In this document: piece after piece, positions 34,001 to 40,610 of the stretch | Position numbering within the stretch: position 1 is the stretch's first letter | How the letters are laid out: the number at the start of each line of letters is the position of its first letter | Source of the DNA: Limibacterium fermenti | Lineage (GTDB): Bacteria; Bacteroidota; Bacteroidia; Bacteroidales; Dysgonomonadaceae | DNA length: 64,000 nt | Assembly (NCBI RefSeq): GCF_041902845.1 | Contig: NZ_CP159486.1 | Location: 682,001-746,000, forward strand | Reading direction: 5' to 3' | Notes under the pieces: generated by a model | Told to the model about the DNA's origin: nothing | Seen by the model: the letters and a program-made list of their open reading frames with translations, nothing else | Database searches by the model: none | Translations under genes and position numbers: made by a program

Positions 34001-34427
34001 GGACGATTTCCTCGGAAAAGGCTAACTCTCTATTTTTTGATAATCGTTTATCCTTATAAATAACCACCTGCTTATCTAATACTTTATACGATAATCCCGT
34101 ATTTAGAAGAATATTGTTTAAAATTTCAAAGATTGTTTGAGAATTTATTCTTGCATTAACATGCATATTTATATAGCTTTCTGTGTTATCGGAAAACACA
34201 AAAATATAATCGGTTTTCTTTTCGATTTCTTTGCATACCTCTTTGATGCTGGCAGAGCCTAAATCGAGCGATACTTTCGTTACTTGAGAGTAACTCTCTG
34301 CAGCATGAGAAAACAAGATACTGCAGAATAAAAAAATTATTGTTATCCTCATGATTTTTAGAACATGTTTATATGTATGAGGAAATTTTTTCTTTCCCCG
34401 CACATATCCATTAAAGTATTTATTCAT
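31035..34427 (-). CDS. SusC/RagA-family TonB-linked outer-membrane transporter with STN signalling domain
   Basis: The 1130-aa transporter has a leader (MRITIIFLFCSILFSHAA, after a 25-residue N-extension typical of this class). An STN domain (VSLDLGSASIKEVCKEIEKK to about residue 105) is followed by a carboxypeptidase-like domain, TonB box DEVVVVGFGTQKK, a plug with LILVDGTPRKMANVDPEDIE and ATAVYGVRGANGVVIIKTK, and a barrel ending MYSVGININF. The STN domain signals to a FecR anti-sigma factor, and such a gene lies directly upstream with an ECF sigma. It starts the transport and enzyme part of the locus. Confidence 0.96.
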   Translation of the reverse strand: MNKYFNGYVRGKKKFPHTYKHVLKIMRITIIFLFCSILFSHAAESYSQVTKVSLDLGSASIKEVCKEIEKKTDYIFVFSDNTESYINMHVNARINSQTIFEILNNILLNTGLSYKVLDKQVVIYKDKRLSKNRELAFSEEIVQQQKKAILGTVLDISGAPIIGVNVVEKNTTNGTVTDIDGKFSLYVADDAVIQFSFIGFFSKEVSTLNKTSFNIILEEDTESLDEVVVVGFGTQKKVSVVGAQSTVKAKSLQLPVANLTNALAGRISGIVSVQRTSEPGFDDAEIWIRGISTFSQGLSAPLILVDGTPRKMANVDPEDIESFTVLKDASATAVYGVRGANGVVIIKTKNGEPGRPKFNFRYYEGITQFTKLPEFADGITYMRMSNEALTNRGATPLYSEDRIQKTIEGSDPYLYPNVDWMDALFRDYGHQRRGNLNISGGADKATYYVGLSYFDESGLYKQDDLVDYNQQVGYKRYNLTSNLKIAASKTTNIDLGISGYLANANYPGSGQGTIFENAWIVTPVIHPIKYENGSIADQRSGGLTNPYGHLTQTGYANQWRNQLYSNLRVTQDLPFITQGLSATAMFSFDVYNYTSMRRTKVPDTYLATGRDENGEMQYEQTRVGERFLKFARSSQGERTIYLEGALNYNRSFDKHTTTAMLLFNKSDLLNSQAGDLITSLPYRYLGLSGRATYNYDNKYFGEFNFGYNGSENFDPSHQFGFFPSIGLAWVFSEEKFFENVQPYLPLAKLRFSHGKVGNSNISGRRFAYISTINSTTGYNFGKDRNNSFDGYNIGEYGVNVTWETSTKTNLGLDLQTKNNELIFQFDVFKEYREGIFLRRANIPSYAGILNAPYGNLGIIENKGFDGSFTYSKKINDFSFQVLGNLTFNRNKVIENDQPEPLYPWLDQRGKKVSQRFGLRALGLFESEDEIKNGPLHPGTVNPGDIKFQDVNGDGKIDDYDKVAIGYGTVPELVYGFGITLTYKNLSLSSLFQGVGNVDILMNGEGVMPFSNSMSRGNLLSNIEDRWTIDNPRQDAFYPRLSDGSPNSNYVTSTWWLKNGRYLRLKDLQLTYNLPKRMIKQLHVSNANIFFAGYNLLTWSPFKFWDVELGDGRGTRYPNTKMYSVGININF

Positions 34428-34478
34428 ATATTTGTGCGATTTAATTATTATTGTTACTAAGAAAATTAAATTATCATT

Positions 34479-34507
34479 GTCGGACGGTATTCACGGTACC
34501 GTTCGAC
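34479..34507. promoter_or_regulatory. Hairpin in the fecR-susC intergenic region
   Basis: GTCGGACGGTA and TACCGTTCGAC form an 11-bp stem (one G-T pair) about 50 bp upstream of the susC start, flanked by T5 on the plus strand. Partial terminator or leader structure. Confidence 0.45.
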
Positions 34508-34577
34508 TTTTTAATTATTGGCTAAACAAACCGTTAGCTTTTGAACTCGTTTTTTATTTGTTCATAGGCAATCTCTT

Positions 34578-35765
34578 TTAATTGTTTTCATTTGTAATAT
34601 AAATCTGATGTTCTGTTCTCGTATATTTTGTTGATGTAAGTAACGCGATGGTTGCCATTACATTGTCTAAATTATCCGATAGATAGATTTTCCCGGTGCA
34701 AGTTCGTTTTTGTAACTGGATATCTTGTCCGAAATTGAAAGACAAATTATAGTAACGTTCTATTTGTTTCAATACTTCCGGTATGGGCGTCTTATCGAAA
34801 ATCAAATACCCGTCTTTCCAACTAATAAATGAATTTATATCTACCAATCGTTTATCGAATGTATTTGATTGCGGATCGAAAATGGCTAGTTCATTCGGAT
34901 GAAGACGCTGCTCGGGATGTTTCTTCGATGCTTGTAATGCAACGCTGCCTTCTACCAATACTACCGAAGAAGGGGTATCCGTATAGGTTGAGACATTAAA
35001 TTTCGTACCGTATACCTTCACTAGAAAATCGGGTGTATGGACGTAAAATGATCTGTTCTTTTCCGGCGCGACTTCTATATACATTTCTCCGGATAAATAA
35101 ATCTCGCGCGACTGCTTGCTGAAGGTGGAGGGGAATTCAACTACCGATCCGGAGTTCAGCCACACGTTACTTCCATCGGCAAGTTCTATTTTAGAACGCT
35201 TACCGTAAGGTACGATCAGTTTATTTAAAAATCCACCCTCCGTTTCTATCGATTCCTCGCGTCCGGATTGAATAACTTTAACGGTTCCTTCCGTGGTTAT
35301 GGCAACATCAATATTTTCTTTATACGAAATGGTTTTCTCGGCAGTAATTAGTTGGATATTTTCATTGTTCAACTGATTACCGGAGATTAAATCCTTGTTA
35401 TGCTCAAAAGAAGAACTCTCTTCACGGGAAAAATACAGTAATCCGACGATTATTGCGATAACGGCGCAAGCGGCTGATGCATATTGCAGATAACGGCGCA
35501 ACTTTCTCTTTTTCCGGACAACTTGTGTCGACGATTGTATTTTTTTCAATAAAGATAAGCGTTCGTTTTCCGTCATCGACGGCTTATTCAATACCGATGT
35601 CTTCAAGTATTCTTTGGCGTAAGAAAGTTCTGCGGTTAAATCGGGATTCTTTTCAATAAAGGCATGCCAATATTCATCCAGCCGGTCATCCGGTAAGAGT
35701 TGCCATTGAATGAATTTACGGTCTTTTAGAAAATCCGTGTAATCGGTGTATTTATTGTCTCTCAT
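34578..35765 (-). CDS. FecR-family anti-sigma factor
   Basis: The 395-aa product has an N-terminal cytosolic sigma-binding region (DEYWHAFIEKNPDLTAELSY), one membrane segment (YASAACAVIAIIVGLLYFS, about 90-108), the FecR domain (VPYGKRSKIELADGSNVWLN, FYVHTPDFLVKVYGTKFNVS), and a C-terminal domain (FDKTPIPEVLKQIERYYNLS) that contacts the STN domain. It would hold the upstream sigma factor until SusC signals ligand. Sure. Confidence 0.95.
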   Translation of the reverse strand: MRDNKYTDYTDFLKDRKFIQWQLLPDDRLDEYWHAFIEKNPDLTAELSYAKEYLKTSVLNKPSMTENERLSLLKKIQSSTQVVRKKRKLRRYLQYASAACAVIAIIVGLLYFSREESSSFEHNKDLISGNQLNNENIQLITAEKTISYKENIDVAITTEGTVKVIQSGREESIETEGGFLNKLIVPYGKRSKIELADGSNVWLNSGSVVEFPSTFSKQSREIYLSGEMYIEVAPEKNRSFYVHTPDFLVKVYGTKFNVSTYTDTPSSVVLVEGSVALQASKKHPEQRLHPNELAIFDPQSNTFDKRLVDINSFISWKDGYLIFDKTPIPEVLKQIERYYNLSFNFGQDIQLQKRTCTGKIYLSDNLDNVMATIALLTSTKYTRTEHQIYITNENN

Positions 35766-35969
35766 TTTTAATAATCGATCGTTATGCCTAAAAACTCCTT
35801 GAATTTATTTTAGCATTCGTTGTTTAAGAGAGACGAGCCGGCAAAAGATTTATCCCCTCTTTTTTGAAAAATCTTACGGGTTTAACATAATGGGCATCTC
35901 TTTGCAAGATTAAGTTGGGATAAGGAGAGAAAAAACAAGCCCGAAAAGAAGAAATAAAAGAAAAATGGC

Positions 35970-36125
35970 TTATCGGGATTCATCCATCATTTTGGTTGGA
36001 TTTTGCCGCACATCAAAAACATCGTGGATAAAAATTATTCCGTCTTCCATCCAGCTAATTGCTTCTTCGTTCTGCAATTGTAGGAACTTCTGTATAAATT
36101 CTAATTTTCTAGTTTGAATATCCAT
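35970..36125 (-). pseudogene. Fused remnant of an antitoxin-toxin pair
   Basis: A 51-codon ORF with an intact start and stop. Residues 1-24 (MDIQTRKLEFIQKFLQLQNE, then EAIS) are nearly the same as the antitoxin N-terminus at 19766. Residues 29-46 (GIIFIHDVFDVRQNPTKM) match the last strand of the ParE-type toxin (ISDIFDTRQNPIKI). A deletion has fused the start of the antitoxin to the end of the toxin. It sits between the sigma and fecR genes on the same strand. It might still make a small protein; no function is implied. Confidence 0.7.
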
Positions 36126-36181
36126 AATCCTATGCTTTAAAATGCCTGTACAAATATAGTGTTTTTAAATTACTTGCGAGT

Positions 36182-36727
36182 TTACATAATGGATAAGAAG
36201 AATAAAAGCGTCAAAGAGCCGTATTTTTCACGGAGGCTTTGAATGGCTTTCGATACCAGTTTGCGGCATCCATGGATGCTGATGTTTAGCAGTTCGGCTA
36301 TTTCGGTATATTCATATTCCTGTACATACCGTAAATAAATTATTTCCCTTTGACGAGAGGTGAGAGAGTGCAACATTTCTTCTATTTGATGTTTCACCAG
36401 GGCTTGCTCTTCTTTTTCTATCAGAATGTCTTCCATATTGACGTGGATATCGAAAGGCTCTTCTTGGCTCTCTTCTACGGTGTGAATATCTATATATTGC
36501 CTGCGTGTACGATATAAGTCATATATTCTGTTTTTAAGCGATGCAAAAAGATAGAACTTCATGTTCTTGATCGTATCCGTCGGATTTTTTTCATCGGCCA
36601 ACTTACAGAATATGTCGTGGATGGCGTCCATAGCCTGATCTCTATCCAATCCCAAATAGATGGCGTACGTAAATAAATCTTCTACATACAAGTTATAAAT
36701 GGATTCTATGTCTTTGCTATTGATCAT
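36182..36727 (-). CDS. RNA polymerase ECF-type sigma factor
   Basis: The 181-aa sigma-70 family factor has region 2 (IYNLYVEDLFTYAIYLGLDR, AMDAIHDIFCKLA, MKFYLFASLKNRIYDLYR) and region 4 (SLTSRQREIIYLRYVQEYEY, TEIAELLNISIHGCRKLVSK). It is upstream of fecR and susC in the usual Bacteroidota surface-signalling order and should activate them once released. A hydrophobic C-terminus (LTLLFFLSIM) is slightly odd. A TAATTTTG box at 36751-36758 may be its promoter. Confidence 0.95.
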   Translation of the reverse strand: MINSKDIESIYNLYVEDLFTYAIYLGLDRDQAMDAIHDIFCKLADEKNPTDTIKNMKFYLFASLKNRIYDLYRTRRQYIDIHTVEESQEEPFDIHVNMEDILIEKEEQALVKHQIEEMLHSLTSRQREIIYLRYVQEYEYTEIAELLNISIHGCRKLVSKAIQSLREKYGSLTLLFFLSIM

Positions 36728-36750
36728 TTATTTTTTTTGAGACAGGCATC

Positions 36751-36758
36751 AAAATTAG
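36751..36758 (-). promoter_or_regulatory. Predicted -7 box for the ECF sigma gene
   Basis: TAATTTTG on the minus strand, 24 bp upstream of the start codon. Confidence 0.45.
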
Positions 36759-36846
36759 CGTACAAATAAATGGAAAAAAGTTGAGAAATAGAAATAATTG
36801 TGTGTAAATGTAAATGAAGATGTTTTCAGGATTCGGTATTATAAGG

Positions 36847-36892
36847 AAAGAGGGAACTACCTAAAACCTTAAAGATTTTTGAGTTCCCTCTT
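36847..36892 (-). terminator. Possible terminator of the TonB receptor gene
   Basis: AAGAGGGAACT and AGTTCCCTCTT form an 11-bp stem with a long AT-rich loop just past the stop codon. The T-tract is weak. Confidence 0.5.
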
Positions 36893-36919
36893 CTGTTTAT
36901 TTATTCCGATGGATAATTT

Positions 36920-38986
36920 TTACCGGATACGATAACTGATTCCTCCGGTAAGCCAGAATCCTGCTTGAGGAATATTTCCCAAATCGATGTGCTGGGAATT
37001 GAAAACATTGTTGGCGTTGACGGAAAAGTCAAAATCTTTCCATTCATAATTGACTTTTATATCCAATATACTGAAAGGTTTGTAATCGGTTTTCTCCCCA
37101 TCGGCAGAATGCGCGTAATTGACGTAAGAGCCCGCCCTGTCTTGCCAACGGAAGTTCCATGATACCGACAAATCCTTCACAAGGGTATGTACCAGGTTGG
37201 CGGTAAACTTATGTCTCAAAAAGTTGCGGACATACATTGACACCGGGTTATTGATTTCTTTTTGAGACGCATAATCTTGTGTCAAATACGCATATCCGAG
37301 TTGGAGTAATTTGAAAGGGTTGCCGGAAGGAACGATTTCATCGAGGAATAATGAAAAAGACGCTTCCCCGCCATAGGTCTTGAGTACTTCATCTTTGTCG
37401 AGATTGATAGCCTGCCACTTGCTGTCGGCATCCGGTTTTATCCAATCAATCAAATTTTGGCTGCGGTTGTGATACAATGCAACGCTGCTGTTGAGGAAAC
37501 GATTGTGGTATTTTATTCCTCCTTCAAGCGATTGGCTGTATTCCGGAAGTAATGCATCATTGCCGCTGTGAGTTTTCGTATTATAATACAAATCGGTGAA
37601 GGTCGGCATGCGCGTTGCTTTGTTCCAGGATGCGTACAAACTGACGTTTTTCGTAGCCCTGAAAGAGGCATTCACGGCAGGATAAAATGAATATTTGTTT
37701 ACGATTGCCGTATTATGATTCAGCAATCCTCCCAACGAAAGCGTAAATTGATCAACGACGAAATTATGTTCGAGAAAGTAGCTGATATTGGTTCGATTGT
37801 AGGATTTCGTATACTTGCCGATGGCCTGATCCATTTTTTGTCCCAACACGCTGCTGAGAATACCTTCGTTACGAAATTCCCCGCCGAAGCTGGTAATACC
37901 GAGCGAAGAGGCATATTGCATGTTGAGGTTCGCGCCGAACACATCGCTGCGATGGTAATTATGATCGGTATACCATTCGGGGACATTCGGCGTCCCTTCC
38001 CTGATCAGCTGATATTCATCGTAGTGGCGGCTCCAGTAAAGGTGGGGAATAAACTTCAGCCGGCCATGGGTTTCCCCTCTGACCGATGCGAAAATCGCTT
38101 CCGTATCGTCAAACTGATTGGGGTATTGCGCCGAATAAAAAGTGTTGGCTCCATAGTCTTTATCATTATAACCTGCCTGTACATCGATATCGGCGTCTTG
38201 TAGGTCGAATCGGCTTTGCCACAACAGGTTCAGAATGTTATAGTCGCTGTTGGCGATATATCCGTCGGAGCGTTTGTATCCGGCGGAAAGCCGGTGAAGC
38301 GACGAGCCGGTTTTGTAAGCTCCGCGCGCCTCGGCGCCGAAGAGTCCGTGCATACCTCCTTCCACTTTCGCGTACGCGTTGGATTCGGAGTCTCTTTTTG
38401 TGATGATGTTGATACCCCCCGAAAATGCGCCTGCACCGTAAAGAAGAGATGCCGGTCCTTGGACGATTTCAATGCGCTCGATGTCGGAAAGATTAATGGG
38501 AATGTCGAAACTGTAGTGTCCGGTTTGAGGATTGGTAAGGTTAACACCGTTAAGAAGGATGGCAGCCTGGTCGAAAGAGCCTCCGCGGAGCGAAATGTCG
38601 GCCTGTACGCCGTGAGGCCCTCGTTGCAAAACGTCTACGCCTGCCACATACTGTAAAAGGTCTTCTACGCTGCGAACGGGCGAACGTTCAATGTCGGTTG
38701 CCGTGATCACCGTCACTTGTTTGGCTGCCAGATTCAATGGCAGATTCACTTTGGACGCAGTGACCACGATTTCCTCCAGTTCCTCTTGCGGAATGGAGTC
38801 CGAAAGTGTTGTTTTGTACATAGTTTCTACCGGGTTAACCGAAGCCGCGTGAGCGCTTATCAAAGCAGTGCCGGCCAGTACGCCGATGGTTACGGCTTTG
38901 TGCAGGCTGTTGAAAACGCTGTACGATTTGCGGGCAAACCGTTTGAAACGGAACACTTTCGTCGTGTTCATTTGTTTTTTGTTCAT
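36920..38986 (-). CDS. TonB-dependent receptor (BtuB/CirA-like)
   Basis: 688 aa with an extended N-terminus and leader (HKAVTIGVLAGTALISAHA), the TonB box EEIVVTASK, a plug (VEDLLQYVAGVDVLQRGPHG, ISLRGGSFDQAAILLNGVNL, GPASLLYGAGAFSGGINIIT) and a barrel ending FWLTGGISYRIR. It lacks the carboxypeptidase-like domain of the Sus receptors and is the size of vitamin, haem or siderophore receptors. No cobalamin riboswitch or partner gene was recognised, so the ligand is open. Confidence 0.9.
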   Translation of the reverse strand: MNKKQMNTTKVFRFKRFARKSYSVFNSLHKAVTIGVLAGTALISAHAASVNPVETMYKTTLSDSIPQEELEEIVVTASKVNLPLNLAAKQVTVITATDIERSPVRSVEDLLQYVAGVDVLQRGPHGVQADISLRGGSFDQAAILLNGVNLTNPQTGHYSFDIPINLSDIERIEIVQGPASLLYGAGAFSGGINIITKRDSESNAYAKVEGGMHGLFGAEARGAYKTGSSLHRLSAGYKRSDGYIANSDYNILNLLWQSRFDLQDADIDVQAGYNDKDYGANTFYSAQYPNQFDDTEAIFASVRGETHGRLKFIPHLYWSRHYDEYQLIREGTPNVPEWYTDHNYHRSDVFGANLNMQYASSLGITSFGGEFRNEGILSSVLGQKMDQAIGKYTKSYNRTNISYFLEHNFVVDQFTLSLGGLLNHNTAIVNKYSFYPAVNASFRATKNVSLYASWNKATRMPTFTDLYYNTKTHSGNDALLPEYSQSLEGGIKYHNRFLNSSVALYHNRSQNLIDWIKPDADSKWQAINLDKDEVLKTYGGEASFSLFLDEIVPSGNPFKLLQLGYAYLTQDYASQKEINNPVSMYVRNFLRHKFTANLVHTLVKDLSVSWNFRWQDRAGSYVNYAHSADGEKTDYKPFSILDIKVNYEWKDFDFSVNANNVFNSQHIDLGNIPQAGFWLTGGISYRIR

Positions 38987-39032
38987 CTTTTTATTGTTTT
39001 AATTTAGTTAAAAAACGCGGTGCAAAACTACA

Positions 39033-39130
39033 AAAAGAATGCACAATGGACAATGCATAATGGAGAATTTTGCATTTTATATTTTGCATTATCCATTTTG
39101 TATTGTCCATTGTCCATTGTGCATTCTTTT
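39033..39130. repeat. Long inverted repeat of ATGGACAAT words before the MATE gene
   Basis: 39033-39054 is exactly complementary to 39109-39130 (22 bp, core GAATGCACAATGGACAAT), and the region between is built from further TGCATTATCC-like words. It is a simple-sequence-derived intergenic palindrome that ends right at the MATE -7 box. Confidence 0.75.
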
Positions 39131-39131
39131 G

Positions 39132-39139
39132 TAAATTTG
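39132..39139 (+). promoter_or_regulatory. Predicted -7 box for the MATE gene
   Basis: TAAATTTG, with TTG 18 bp upstream at 39111, only five bases before the ATG at 39145. This predicts a leaderless or nearly leaderless mRNA. Confidence 0.5.
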
Positions 39140-39144
39140 CGCCC

Positions 39145-40437
39145 ATGGACAGGAAAATCTTTCGGTTGGCAATCCCCAATATAATCTCGAATATAACCGT
39201 TCCGCTTATCGGTTTGGCGAATATCGGTATTGCGGGGCATTTGGATTCGGCGAAATATATCGGCGCCATGTCGCTCGGCGTGACCATCTTTAATATGATT
39301 TATTGGAATTTCAGTTTTCTGCGGATGTCTACCAGCGGGTTTACTTCGCAGGCATTGGGCGCCCGGAACTTAACCGAGGCGACGAGCGTTCTGCTTCGTT
39401 CCGTTATTGTGAGTGTTTCGCTGGGTGTGCTTATCATCTTGTTGCAATATCCGATCGGGCAATTCGCGTTTCGGTTTATCCTGTCGGGAGAGGAAATAAA
39501 AGGATATGTCGAAGCCTATTTCCGCATCTGCGTGTGGGGGGCGCCCGCCGTGCTGACGATGTACGCCTTCAACGGATGGTTTCTCGGCATGCAGAACGCG
39601 AAGACGCCCATGTTCATCGCCATTTTTAATAATATTCTGAACATCGGACTGAATTTCACCTTCGTGTTCGGGCTCGGGATGGATATCGAAGGGATTGCTC
39701 TGGGCACGTTGTTGTCGCAAATCATTACCCTTGCCGTCACGGTCACGGTATGGAGCCTGAAATACGGCAGGTTGAAAAAATATCTCCGTTATGCCGATCT
39801 ATGGAATAAAGTGGCGTTGCGGTCGTTTTTTAAGGTAAATGCAGATGTGTTTGTCCGCACGTTTTTATTGACGATCGTTACCGGCTTTTTCACTTTCGCT
39901 TCTTCGTCGATGGGCGATACGTTATTGGCCGTCAATGCCCTGTTGATGGAGTTCTTTATGCTGTTCTCCTATTTTATGGATGGGTTTGCGTATGCGGGAG
40001 AAGCGCTCACGGGGAAATTTGTGGGAGCCGGAGATCGAAAGAACCTGAAAGCGATGATCCGTCGGCTGTTTTTCTGGGGATTTCTGGTGAATTTGGTCGC
40101 GGTTATCGCCTATTCTTTTTTCCCCGGCGAATTAATAAGCCTGCTGACCGATAAGGCCGAAGTGATTCGTGTGGCGAAGAGCTATACCTTCTGGACGGTG
40201 CTTATTCCGATAACCGGATTTGCCGCTTTTCTGTGGGATGGCGTTTTTATCGGCGCCACCTTATCGAAAGAAATGCGGAATACGATGATCTTTGCTTCGA
40301 TGATGTTCTTCGCATGTTATTTTATTGCCGTGCCCCTTTTAGGAAATAACGGCCTCTGGCTTTCCTTTATTTTGTATCTCGGCATGAGAGCTTTTGTGCA
40401 GACGGTCATAGCCCGGAAAAGACTGAAGTTGATTTGA
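39145..40437 (+). CDS. MATE-family efflux transporter
   Basis: From MDRKIFRLAIPNIISNITVP, 430 aa with about twelve hydrophobic helices. The frame stays open upstream to 39070 but that is inverted-repeat DNA. Two-lobed MATE pattern: NIGIAGHLDSAKYIGAMSLG in lobe 1 and YAGEALTGKFVGAGDRKNLK in lobe 2 (DinF-like subgroup). These use Na+ or H+ gradients to export cationic drugs or metabolites. No repressor gene adjoins it. Confidence 0.92.
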   Translation: MDRKIFRLAIPNIISNITVPLIGLANIGIAGHLDSAKYIGAMSLGVTIFNMIYWNFSFLRMSTSGFTSQALGARNLTEATSVLLRSVIVSVSLGVLIILLQYPIGQFAFRFILSGEEIKGYVEAYFRICVWGAPAVLTMYAFNGWFLGMQNAKTPMFIAIFNNILNIGLNFTFVFGLGMDIEGIALGTLLSQIITLAVTVTVWSLKYGRLKKYLRYADLWNKVALRSFFKVNADVFVRTFLLTIVTGFFTFASSSMGDTLLAVNALLMEFFMLFSYFMDGFAYAGEALTGKFVGAGDRKNLKAMIRRLFFWGFLVNLVAVIAYSFFPGELISLLTDKAEVIRVAKSYTFWTVLIPITGFAAFLWDGVFIGATLSKEMRNTMIFASMMFFACYFIAVPLLGNNGLWLSFILYLGMRAFVQTVIARKRLKLI

Positions 40438-40459
40438 TAAAGCCTGTCGCTTGAAACAC

Positions 40460-40589
40460 TCCTTCGTCCGTCATTCCGCGTTTGACGCGGAATCCCCATA
40501 GTCATACTTCCGTTTATCAATGGATTGCGGGTCAATCCCGGAATGACGAAGGATGCAGGGGATTGCGGATCGAGTCCGCAATGACGAGT
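40460..40589. repeat. Cluster of three REP-like palindromic units
   Basis: CGTCATTCCGCGTTTGACGC at 40468, then inverted GGATTGCGGGTCAATCCCGG at 40521 and GGATTGCGGATCGAGTCCGC at 40560, each with TGACGAAGG/TGACGAG ends. They sit between the convergent MATE and malic enzyme genes, where such units often stabilise mRNA ends. Confidence 0.75.
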
Positions 40590-40610
40590 ATTTAGGAGGA
40601 CAAAAGCTTT

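Noticed and set aside
36920..39032. Cobalamin riboswitch expected before a BtuB-like receptor
   Set aside because: The 38987-39032 leader is too short and shows no B12-box-like sequence.
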